From: Candidatus Margulisiibacteriota bacterium
GTDB lineage: Bacteria; Margulisbacteria; WOR-1; O2-12-FULL-45-9; XYB2-FULL-48-7
DNA: 11,171 bases
Reading direction: 5' to 3'
Assembly: GCA_028717325.1 (NCBI GenBank)
Contig: JAQUOB010000025.1
Coordinates: forward strand, 1 to 11,171
Shown: one piece after another, positions 1 to 6,230 of the stretch
Position numbering within the stretch: the stretch's first letter is position 1
Layout: each line of letters begins with the position of its first letter
Made by a program: the position numbers and the translations under genes
The notes under the pieces: model-generated
Databases searched by the model: none
What the model was told of the DNA's origin: nothing
The model's input: only the letters and a program-made list of their open reading frames with translations

Positions 1-704
1 TGTTTGACCTTTTCGGCGTTCTGTTTCATTATCTTCATGACCATTTCAAAAGTGACCGGTTCTTCATTTTCTTTCCAGCAATCGTAATCGGTCGACATGG
101 CGATGGTCTGATAGGGAATGCCTAATTCATTGGCCAGGATAACCTCGGGACAGGTCGACATATTGATGATATCGGCTCCCCAGGCGCGGAACATATGGCT
201 CTCGGCCCGGGTGGAAAAACGGGGCCCTTCGATCGTGATCACCGTGACGTCCCGGTTGTATCTAAACCCCAGCTCGTCGGCCGTCCGGCAAAGAAGATCG
301 GTCAACTTTTTATCGTACGGGTCGCTCATCGGGGTATGGACGACTTTATCGTGGAAAAAAGTCAGGTTCCGGTGCCGGGTAAAATCAATGAATTGGGACG
401 GAAAAACCAGATTGCCCGGTTTGATCTCGTCTCTCAGCGAGCCGACGGCCGTGGCGGCCAAGATATGAGTGCAGCCCTCATCTTTGAGGGCCTGGATATT
501 GGCCAGAAAATTGACCTTGGTCGGCATGATGCCGTGATCTTTGCCGTGCCGGGCCAGGATGACAACATCGACTCCTTCGATCCGGCCGCAGGTGAGGGCG
601 GACGAGGGCTGGCCGAAAATATTATTGACCTCTTTTTCCGTCGGCTCTTTCAGGATTTGGGGGTCATCCAGGCCGGAGCCGCCAATGATGCCAACTTTGA
701 CCAT
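1..704 (-). CDS. mtnP: S-methyl-5'-thioadenosine phosphorylase, C-terminus cut by window edge
   Basis: Cytosolic enzyme that splits methylthioadenosine with phosphate into adenine and methylthioribose-1-phosphate, for methionine and purine salvage. The minus-strand frame starts at the ATG complementary to 702-704 and stays open for 234 codons to the left edge; the family is usually about 260-290 residues, so only a short tail is missing. Visible family signatures are the N-terminal VGIIGGSGLDD (residues 4-14, phosphate loop), ARHG (51-54), IEGPRFSTRAES (158-169), NMSTCPEV (181-188) and TDYDCWKE (205-212). The last of these, with two aspartates that contact the adenine, separates MTA phosphorylase from purine nucleoside phosphorylases that prefer inosine or guanosine. 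The gene is divergent from the polysaccharide genes and probably unrelated to them. No Shine-Dalgarno site precedes the ATG; a near-consensus promoter ends only 7 bases upstream. Family assignment is secure; exact substrate preference is inferred from motifs. Confidence 0.93.
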   Translation of the reverse strand, partial: MVKVGIIGGSGLDDPQILKEPTEKEVNNIFGQPSSALTCGRIEGVDVVILARHGKDHGIMPTKVNFLANIQALKDEGCTHILAATAVGSLRDEIKPGNLVFPSQFIDFTRHRNLTFFHDKVVHTPMSDPYDKKLTDLLCRTADELGFRYNRDVTVITIEGPRFSTRAESHMFRAWGADIINMSTCPEVILANELGIPYQTIAMSTDYDCWKENEEPVTFEMVMKIMKQNAEKVK

Positions 705-711
705 AATGTTT

Positions 712-741
712 AGTATAGCCAAATGTGAATTGTTTTGTCAA
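712..741 (-). promoter_or_regulatory. Sigma70-type promoter for mtnP, probably leaderless
   Basis: On the minus strand a perfect -35 TTGACA (complement of 736-741) and -10 TATACT (complement of 712-717) are 18 bases apart. The -10 box ends 7 bases before the start codon, so the predicted transcription start (704-705) falls on or next to the ATG, and no ribosome-binding site is present. Confidence 0.7.
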
Positions 742-758
742 ATAAGGCAATTTTTTGC

Positions 759-787
759 TTTACAATGAAAAATTTGAGGACTATAAT
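759..787 (+). promoter_or_regulatory. Sigma70-type promoter for the WecA-like gene
   Basis: TTTACA (759-764) and a perfect TATAAT (782-787) are 17 bases apart. Predicted transcription start is about 794-795, giving a leader of 7-8 bases with no Shine-Dalgarno sequence before the ATG at 802. It is back-to-back with the mtnP promoter; the two -35 boxes are 17 bases apart (742-758), so one bound regulator could affect both. Confidence 0.7.
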
Positions 788-801
788 TAAAAATCAATCC
801 T

Positions 802-1848
802 ATGCTTCAATATATTTTGATCTTTGTAGCGGCTTTCTTTTTGTCGCTTCTCATCACGCCACTGGCCAAATGGATCGCGCTAAAATATAACATCCTGGAC
901 CGGCCCGGGTTGCGTAAGATCCATAAAAATCCGATCCCCTTGACCGGCGGGGAAGCGATCTTTATCGCCATTACCATAGCGCTGTTGATCTTTTCCCGCA
1001 ACGATCCGATGGCCTGGAAATGGTTGCTGTTCGGGGCGGTTTTTATCCTTTTTGGACTGATCGATGATGCCGTCTTCAAACTGCGGGCGCGCTATAAGAT
1101 CTGGACGCATATATTAATTGCCCTGTGTTTCATATTTTTTACCGGGACCCAGTTCTTCTTTTTTAAAGACGGCTGGATCAACTATCTGTTGACGGCCGGC
1201 TTTATCACCTTTATGACGAACTCGATCAATATGCTCGACGGCATGGACGGGCTGGTCGCCGGGCTCTCGTTCTTTTCGGCCGGCTTTTTTGCCCTGATCG
1301 CTCTCAGCGGCGGCCAGTTGGGCCTGGTGATGTTCTCACTGGCCCTGATGGGGGCGTGCCTGGGTTTTTTACGCTATAATTTTAATCCCGCCTCGATCTT
1401 TTTGGGGGAGACCGGGGCCACTTTTCTGGGCTTTATTTTAGCCGTTTTAGCGATCAAGCTCCAGATCTATGAGCTCTGGGATGTCGCGCTGGTCCTGGGG
1501 GTCGAGCGGTTGCAGTTCATTTCCTTTATCATTCCCCTGATCATCCTGGGCATACCGATCTTTGACACCTATTTTGTTTTTGTCAATCGATTCGTCCACA
1601 AGATCAAGTTCAGCCAGCCCGGCAAGGACCATTCGCACCATCGAATTCACCTCATGGGCTTTTCGCAAAAATTGACGGTTTTACTGCTTTACGCCATTCA
1701 GCTGGTGCTCGGGGCGATCGCCCTGACCATGGTGCGCGCCGATATCCAGCAATTTTTTGCTTTGCTGGCGATCGTGGTCATCTTTTTTGTCGGCTTTACC
1801 GTTTTCCTCTCCCGCGTGAAGGTCTATTCATCCCCGACCACGGAATAA
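802..1848 (+). CDS. wecA: Polyprenyl-phosphate HexNAc-1-phosphate transferase (WecA/TagO family)
   Basis: Integral membrane enzyme of the MraY/WecA/TagO family. It moves a sugar-1-phosphate (usually GlcNAc-1-P) from a UDP-sugar to undecaprenyl phosphate on the cytoplasmic face, the first step of lipid-linked glycan assembly. The 348 residues show about ten hydrophobic segments. Family motifs in order: RKIHKNPIPLTGG (38-50), the aspartate pair DD (88-89), NMLDGMDGL (143-151), RYNFNPASIFLGETG (191-205) and the cytoplasmic DHSHHR (276-281). The usual GDxGS motif here reads GETGA, with Glu203 where the family normally has a metal-binding Asp and Ala in place of Ser. An in-frame TAA at 784 leaves the ATG at 802 as the only reasonable start; it lacks a Shine-Dalgarno site. 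The sugar substrate cannot be read from sequence. No convincing terminator follows. Confidence 0.9.
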   Translation: MLQYILIFVAAFFLSLLITPLAKWIALKYNILDRPGLRKIHKNPIPLTGGEAIFIAITIALLIFSRNDPMAWKWLLFGAVFILFGLIDDAVFKLRARYKIWTHILIALCFIFFTGTQFFFFKDGWINYLLTAGFITFMTNSINMLDGMDGLVAGLSFFSAGFFALIALSGGQLGLVMFSLALMGACLGFLRYNFNPASIFLGETGATFLGFILAVLAIKLQIYELWDVALVLGVERLQFISFIIPLIILGIPIFDTYFVFVNRFVHKIKFSQPGKDHSHHRIHLMGFSQKLTVLLLYAIQLVLGAIALTMVRADIQQFFALLAIVVIFFVGFTVFLSRVKVYSSPTTE

Positions 1849-1864
1849 GCCGGCCGGTTTCACT

Positions 1865-1910
1865 TTGAATAGTTTTGACCAGTTTTGACTATAATAGATA
1901 GTATCTTGAC
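1865..1910 (+). repeat. Helically phased TTGA(C) direct repeats, candidate operator
   Basis: A 10-base unit AGTTTTGACY occurs twice in tandem (1871-1880 and 1881-1890). A degenerate copy lies just upstream (TTGAA at 1865) and TTGAC recurs at 1906. The TTGA starts at 1865, 1875, 1885 and 1906 are 10, 10 and 21 bases apart, i.e. on one face of the helix, and the last overlaps the -35 box of the candidate promoter. Its position just before a DNA-binding protein gene suggests an operator; this is inference. Confidence 0.4.
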
Positions 1911-1933
1911 AAAACATGCCCAGCTGTTAAAAT
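1906..1933 (+). promoter_or_regulatory. Candidate promoter for the small DNA-binding protein and sugar operon
   Basis: A perfect -35 TTGACA (1906-1911) is followed after 16 bases by TAAAAT (1928-1933), one mismatch from consensus. The predicted start falls at about 1940, the A of the ATG, so the transcript would be leaderless. A perfect TATAAT also lies at 1890-1895 but has no good -35 box; it would give a leader of about 38 bases. Which of the two is used cannot be decided from sequence. Confidence 0.5.
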
Positions 1934-1939
1934 TGTACT

Positions 1940-2161
1940 ATGATAGTGGAAGAGCACGAGATCTACACGCCCCAAGAAACTATAGTTCTGCTTAAAATCT
2001 CCGATTCGACCTTCCGGCGCTTGATCCGGAAAGGAGCGCTCAAAGCCGCCAAGATCGGCGGCCAGTACCGAATTCTCGGCAAGCATATCCTGCAGCTGCT
2101 TAATCCGAATTTGCCCGGCAAGGTCAAAAAAGCCTACAAAAAGATCGTCGAGGAAATGTGA
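1940..2161 (+). CDS. Small excisionase-family helix-turn-helix DNA-binding protein
   Basis: A 73-residue protein consisting mostly of a winged helix-turn-helix of the excisionase/MerR-like type (HTH_17). The helix-turn-helix spans about residues 11-32 (PQETIVLLKIS then STFRRLIRKG), followed by the wing AKIGGQYRI (37-45) and a basic C-terminal helix (60-73) rich in Lys. Such proteins act as small transcription regulators or as phage/transposon excisionases. No integrase or other mobile gene is nearby, so a regulatory role is more likely. An in-frame TAA at 1928 forces the start at ATG 1940 or, less likely, GTG 1946; neither has a Shine-Dalgarno site. It ends 4 bases before the dehydrogenase gene and is probably co-transcribed with it. 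Phased repeats upstream may be its binding sites. Family is clear; target and effect are not known. Confidence 0.82.
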   Translation: MIVEEHEIYTPQETIVLLKISDSTFRRLIRKGALKAAKIGGQYRILGKHILQLLNPNLPGKVKKAYKKIVEEM

Positions 2162-2165
2162 TCAA

Positions 2166-3461
2166 ATGAAAATTTGCGTTATTGGCACCGGTTATGTCGG
2201 CCTGACGACCGGGGTCTGCCTGGCCGAATCGGGTTTTGATGTTACCTGCATCGATAAGGATGTCAACAAGATCAGGCAATTAAATGAAGGCGAAGTCCCT
2301 TTTCACGAACCCGGACTTGATAGCCTGTTGAAAAAAGTCATGGTCGGGAAAAAGATAAAATTTTCCAACAAGATCGAGTCCGCGATACGATCCAACGATA
2401 TTATTTTCATCGCGGTCGGGACCCCCTCAATGGAAGACGGCTCGGCCGATCTGGCCGCTGTCTTTGAGGTGGCGAAATCGATCAAAAAAAACCTAAACGC
2501 TTTTAAAATCTTAGTTATCAAAAGCACGGTCCCCGTCGGCACGAATAAAAAAGTCGCGGCGATCTTGGCCGGGCGGGGCGGGAAAAGCAAGACAAGATTT
2601 GCCGTTATCAGCAACCCGGAATTTCTCAGGCAGGGCAAGGCGCTGGCCGACTATAAAAACCCGCACCGAATAGTTATTGGCGGGACCAATCAACGGGCGA
2701 TCGACGTGATCATGAAGGTGTATGCGGGCTGCCATTGTCCGCTGATCGTGACTTCGCCGGAAAACGCGGAGATAATTAAATATGCCTCGAACTCTTTTCT
2801 GGCGATGAAGATATCTTACATTAATGAAGTCGCTAATATTTGTGAACGCTATAATGCCGATATCCGGGAGGTGGCGGCCGGCATGGGGTTGGATCCCAGG
2901 ATCGGCGATCGCTTTCTGGAAGCCGGGATCGGTTTTGGCGGTTCCTGCTTCCCTAAGGACATGAAAGCGCTTGTTCATTTTGCCGATCTGGTCGATTACG
3001 ATTTTAAGCTTCTGAAAGCGGCCCTGGCCGTCAATGAACGGCAAAAGTTGCTGCCGGTGGAAAAATTAAAAAAGAACCTCGGCTCGCTGCGCGGCCGGAC
3101 CATTGGACTGCTGGGGCTTTCTTTTAAGGCCGACACCGATGATATTCGAGAAGCTTCTTCGATCGCCCTGATCAATTGTTTGTTGGGCGAAAAGGTAAAA
3201 GTCAGGGTAACCGACCCGCGAGCCGAGAAAAATATGAAAAGGCTGTTCCCGGAAATTAATTATTTTGATTCGCCTTATGAAATGGCTGACGGCTGCGACG
3301 GGTTGATACTGATAACCGAGTGGCCGGAATATTCGGCTTTGGATTTTAAACGGATCAAACCCAAGTTGAAAAAACCCTTGCTGATCGACGGGCGCAACCT
3401 GTTCGATCCCAAGACGATGAAAAAACTGGGCTTTATTTACGAAGGCATAGGCAGGAATTGA
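2166..3461 (+). CDS. ugd: UDP-glucose/GDP-mannose dehydrogenase family, UDP-glucose 6-dehydrogenase type
   Basis: Cytosolic NAD-dependent enzyme that oxidises C6 of a UDP-hexose twice to give the UDP-hexuronate. The 431 residues match family length. Seen in order: Rossmann motif GTGYVG (7-12), Asp30 at the end of strand 2 (typical NAD site), VGTPS (84-88), KSTVPVGT (119-126), NPEFLRQG (150-157), IKYASN (204-209), and the catalytic loop GFGGSCFPKD (256-265) with Cys261, Lys264 and Asp265. The N-terminus (GYVGLTTGVCLAE) resembles UDP-glucose dehydrogenases (TuaD, RkpK) rather than the GYVGLPLA form of UDP-GlcNAc dehydrogenases (WbpA, WecC). Neighbours suggest a role in making a diamino-uronate, which would need UDP-GlcNAc-uronate, so the true substrate is open. 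Position 156 is Gln where Glu is usual. A GAGGA at 2150-2154 may serve as the ribosome-binding site. Confidence 0.9.
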   Translation: MKICVIGTGYVGLTTGVCLAESGFDVTCIDKDVNKIRQLNEGEVPFHEPGLDSLLKKVMVGKKIKFSNKIESAIRSNDIIFIAVGTPSMEDGSADLAAVFEVAKSIKKNLNAFKILVIKSTVPVGTNKKVAAILAGRGGKSKTRFAVISNPEFLRQGKALADYKNPHRIVIGGTNQRAIDVIMKVYAGCHCPLIVTSPENAEIIKYASNSFLAMKISYINEVANICERYNADIREVAAGMGLDPRIGDRFLEAGIGFGGSCFPKDMKALVHFADLVDYDFKLLKAALAVNERQKLLPVEKLKKNLGSLRGRTIGLLGLSFKADTDDIREASSIALINCLLGEKVKVRVTDPRAEKNMKRLFPEINYFDSPYEMADGCDGLILITEWPEYSALDFKRIKPKLKKPLLIDGRNLFDPKTMKKLGFIYEGIGRN

Positions 3462-3462
3462 G

Positions 3463-4539
3463 ATGAGAAAGATCAAATTCGCGTTGATCGGCTGCGGCCG
3501 CATTGCCGGCAAACATTGTGAGGCCATTCATCAATTGCCGGAGGCGGAACTGGCTGCCGTTTGTGACATTAGGCCGGAGAGGGCAAAAGCGCTGGGGGAA
3601 AAAGAGCGTGTCCCTTATTATTCGGATTACGGGGAGATGTTAGCCAAAGAAAAGGGCATTGATGTCGTAAACGTTCTAACTCCGAGCGGACTGCATGCCG
3701 AGCAGGTAATTGACGTGGCGACGAGATTTAAAAAGCATATCGTTTGTGAAAAACCGATGGCTTTAACCCTGGCGAGCGCCGATAAAATGATCGCGGCCTG
3801 CGCGGAGAGCAAGGTCAAGTTATTTATTGTCAAGCAGAATAGATATAATCTGCCGGTCGTTAAATTAAGAGAAGCGGTCGCGGCCGGGCGCTTCGGCCAA
3901 TTAATTTTGGGCACCGTCAGAGTGAGGTGGTCAAGAGATCAAAAATATTACGATCAGGACAGCTGGCGGGGTACCTGGTTCCTGGACGGTGGCGTCCTGA
4001 CCAATCAGGCCTCTCATCATATCGATCTGCTGGAATGGCTCCTTGGTCAGCCCCTGGAGGTGTCCGCTATGGCCGCGACCCGGTTGGTTAACATAGAGAC
4101 CGAGGACGTGGCGGTGGCGACGGTCCGCTTTGCCAACGGCGGGCTGGGAATTATCGAAGCGACTACCGCCGTTCGGCCCAAAAATCTGGAAGGCTCCATT
4201 TCGATCCTCGGTGAAAAGGGATCGGTGGAAATCGGCGGCTTGGCGGTCAATGAAATGAAGACCTGGCAGTTTATCGATCGGCAAAATGAAGATGCCGAGG
4301 TCTTATCCAAATACCGTGAAAATCCGCCCAATATCTATGGGTTTGGGCATGTCAGATACCTGGCGGATGTCATCGATTGCGTCGTTAATGATAAAACGCC
4401 GCCCGTCGACGGCCGGGAGGGACGCAAATCTTTGGAATTGATCGTCGCACTCTATGAATCGGCCGAGACCGGTAAAACGGTAAAAGTCGGGACGGCCGCG
4501 GATCATTGTAAGCTGGGTAAATTAAATGGCAAATTATAA
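3463..4539 (+). CDS. Gfo/Idh/MocA-family sugar-nucleotide oxidoreductase (WlbA/WbpB-like role)
   Basis: NAD(P)-dependent oxidoreductase of 358 residues. In this genomic setting it probably oxidises C3 of a UDP-HexNAc or UDP-HexNAc-uronate to the 3-keto sugar used by the aminotransferase downstream. Seen: N-terminal Rossmann motif IGCGRIAGKH (9-18), CEKPMAL (95-101) with the conserved active-site Lys97, and GGVLTNQASHHIDLLEW (176-192) containing the conserved His pair. The C-terminal half is the family's open beta-sheet substrate domain. A ribosome-binding AGGA (3453-3456) lies 6 bases before the ATG. The gene begins 1 base after the dehydrogenase stop and overlaps the next gene by 14 bases, indicating translational coupling. 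A GnnA-type activity on UDP-GlcNAc itself is an alternative. Family is certain; substrate is inferred from neighbours. Confidence 0.86.
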   Translation: MRKIKFALIGCGRIAGKHCEAIHQLPEAELAAVCDIRPERAKALGEKERVPYYSDYGEMLAKEKGIDVVNVLTPSGLHAEQVIDVATRFKKHIVCEKPMALTLASADKMIAACAESKVKLFIVKQNRYNLPVVKLREAVAAGRFGQLILGTVRVRWSRDQKYYDQDSWRGTWFLDGGVLTNQASHHIDLLEWLLGQPLEVSAMAATRLVNIETEDVAVATVRFANGGLGIIEATTAVRPKNLEGSISILGEKGSVEIGGLAVNEMKTWQFIDRQNEDAEVLSKYRENPPNIYGFGHVRYLADVIDCVVNDKTPPVDGREGRKSLELIVALYESAETGKTVKVGTAADHCKLGKLNGKL

Positions 4540-5119
4540 AATCTATCCGAACGTGAAAATGGGTAACAATGTTACTATCGGCGAATATTGCGTGATCGGC
4601 GAGCCGGCCAAAGACGGGGACGGCGCCACGGTCATCGGTGATAACGCGGTCATCCGGTCGCACACGGTTATTTACGCCGGGAATAAGATCGGAAACAACT
4701 TTTCCACCGGCCACGGCGTTTTGATCAGAGAAAACAATCAATTCGGCGATAACGTCAGCCTGGGCAGCCATTCCGTCGTCGAACATCATGTCGTTATCGG
4801 CAACAACGTCCGGGCCCATTCGCAGGTTTTTATCCCCGAGTATTCAACTTTGCATGAGGGCGCCTGGCTCGGACCGAACGTGGTCTTAACTAATGCCAGA
4901 TATCCCTTGTCAAAACATGCCAAGCAAGAACTTCAAGGCCCGATCATTATGCCCAAAGCAAAAATCGGGGGCAATTCAACGATCCTGCCGGGGGTTACCG
5001 TCGGCGCCAACGCTCTCGTCGGCGCCGGCAGCGTCGTGACCAAAGACGTGCCGGCCGGAAAAGTTGTCGCCGGCAATCCGGCGAAAGTAATAAAAGACAT
5101 CAAGGAGCTGCCTTATTGA
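4526..5119 (+). CDS. Left-handed beta-helix (hexapeptide) N-acyltransferase, WbpD/WlbB-like
   Basis: A 197-residue hexapeptide-repeat protein, expected to be a trimeric acetyl-CoA-dependent transferase. Repeats of the [IV]G.N type run through residues 11-60 and 73-97, then resume at 141-190, ending with the standard family tail VTKDVPAGKVVAGNPAKVI (171-189). The central segment holds HSVVEHHVVIG (82-92), with candidate catalytic histidines, and GPNVVLTNARYP (116-127), which resembles the GPSMVFTN stretch of WbpD. Between an oxidoreductase and a DegT-type aminotransferase, the likely task is N-acetylation of the new 3-amino group on a UDP-sugar. It overlaps the oxidoreductase gene by 14 bases with no strong Shine-Dalgarno site, so it is probably translated by coupling. 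Length and repeat pattern fit WbpD; other sugar N- or O-acetyltransferases remain possible. Confidence 0.82.
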   Translation: MANYKIYPNVKMGNNVTIGEYCVIGEPAKDGDGATVIGDNAVIRSHTVIYAGNKIGNNFSTGHGVLIRENNQFGDNVSLGSHSVVEHHVVIGNNVRAHSQVFIPEYSTLHEGAWLGPNVVLTNARYPLSKHAKQELQGPIIMPKAKIGGNSTILPGVTVGANALVGAGSVVTKDVPAGKVVAGNPAKVIKDIKELPY

Positions 5120-5120
5120 C

Positions 5121-6230
5121 ATGAAAATCCCTCTGATCGATCTGAAAAGCCAATACCTTTCAATTAAAAATGAGATTGATGCGGCCATTCAGCAGGTGAT
5201 CGATGAGAGCTCTTTTATCCTTGGTCCGGAGACCAGGGCTTTTGAGGAGGAAGTGGCGGACTTTTTAGGGGTTAGATTTGCGGTGGGGGTGGCTTCGGGG
5301 ACAGACGCGTTGACGATCGCTCTTTTGGCCTTAGGGCTCGGCGCCGGGGATGAAGTTATCACCACGCCGTTCACCTTCATTGCCACGTCCGAGGCGATCA
5401 CCAAGACCGGGGCGAAACCGGTTTTTGTAGATATCGATCCGAAAACTTATTGCCTTAATACCGAGCTGATCGAAAAGAAGATCACGCGCAGGACCAAAGC
5501 CATTCTGCCCGTGCACCTTTACGGGCACCCGGCTGAAATGGGCAAAATCGCTGCCCTGGCCAAGCAATACGATCTGAAAATCGTGGAAGATTGCGCCCAG
5601 GCCTTTGGGGCGGAATATAACGGCAAAAAAGTCGGATCGATCGGCGCTGTCGGCTGTTTGAGCTTTTTCCCCGGCAAGAACCTGGGTTGTTTTGGGGACG
5701 GCGGCATGCTGGTGACCGACGATGAAAACGTTTTCGAAAGATCAAAAATGTTGAGGCACCACGGCTCAAAAAAGAAATATTACCATTCGATTTCGGGGTT
5801 CAACAGCCGCCTGGATAGCCTGCAGGCGGCGATCTTAAGGGTCAAGCTTAAATTCCTGGCCGGCTGGAACGAAAAGCGCCGGGCCAACGCGGCCGTTTAT
5901 GCGGAGTCATTAAAGGACCTGGCCGGAGTGACACTGCCGTTCGTGGCGGCAAACGTGAAACATTCATTCAATTACTACACCGTGCGGGTCAAAGACCGGG
6001 ACAAGATCCAGGCCAGGTTAAATCAGGCGGGGATCGGCAATATGATCTATTACCCGCTCTGCCTGCACCTGCAGGAGGTCTATTCAAGCTTGGGTTATAA
6101 GCCCGGCGATTTTCCGGAAGCGGAGCGGGCGTCGGCCGAGGTTTTGTCCCTGCCGATGTACCCGGAGCTGACACGGGAACAGATCAAAGAAGCCGCTCTC
6201 AATTGCCGGCCGGAGGCCAGTGATGCCTGA
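5121..6230 (+). CDS. DegT/DnrJ/EryC1/StrS aminotransferase, WbpE/WlbC-like
   Basis: PLP-dependent sugar aminotransferase of 369 residues, converting a keto-sugar nucleotide to the amino sugar, normally with glutamate as donor. Seen: IDLKSQY near the N-terminus (6-12), phosphate-binding VASGTDALTIAL (57-68), PFTFIATSEA (83-92), IVEDCAQAFGA (154-164) with the cofactor-pairing Asp157, and SFFPGKNLGCFGDGG (181-195) with the PLP lysine Lys186. The SFFP-K-NLG-GDGG pattern matches the WbpE/WlbC branch that forms UDP-GlcNAc(3NH2)-uronate and differs from the SFHAVK form of the second aminotransferase in this window. AAGGAG (5102-5107) lies 13 bases upstream. The gene starts 1 base after the acyltransferase stop and overlaps the next gene by 8 bases. 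Confidence 0.88.
   Translation: MKIPLIDLKSQYLSIKNEIDAAIQQVIDESSFILGPETRAFEEEVADFLGVRFAVGVASGTDALTIALLALGLGAGDEVITTPFTFIATSEAITKTGAKPVFVDIDPKTYCLNTELIEKKITRRTKAILPVHLYGHPAEMGKIAALAKQYDLKIVEDCAQAFGAEYNGKKVGSIGAVGCLSFFPGKNLGCFGDGGMLVTDDENVFERSKMLRHHGSKKKYYHSISGFNSRLDSLQAAILRVKLKFLAGWNEKRRANAAVYAESLKDLAGVTLPFVAANVKHSFNYYTVRVKDRDKIQARLNQAGIGNMIYYPLCLHLQEVYSSLGYKPGDFPEAERASAEVLSLPMYPELTREQIKEAALNCRPEASDA
6212..6216 (+). promoter_or_regulatory. Shine-Dalgarno GGAGG deciding the start of the GT-B-like gene
   Basis: GGAGG lies inside the 3' end of the aminotransferase gene, 6 bases before ATG 6223 but only 3 before the in-frame GTG at 6220. Normal spacing therefore favours the ATG and gives an overlap with the upstream gene. 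Confidence 0.7.

Noticed and set aside
118..768. Plus-strand open frames of 75-172 codons
   Set aside because: They lie antisense to a frame with clear methylthioadenosine phosphorylase motifs and encode nothing recognisable; they are shadows of codon bias.
1849..1875. GC-rich GCCGGCCGG palindrome just after the wecA stop as a possible terminator
   Set aside because: The self-complementary core is only about 6 bases, with no real loop or following T-run, so an intrinsic terminator is not supported.
1890..1895. Perfect TATAAT as the main promoter of the regulator gene
   Set aside because: No good -35 hexamer at 16-18 bases and no exact extended -10; kept only as an alternative to the TTGACA/TAAAAT pair.
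1940..2161. Excisionase-like protein as evidence of a prophage or integrative element
   Set aside because: No integrase, attachment-site repeats, tRNA or other phage genes are present, and it is packed into the sugar operon.
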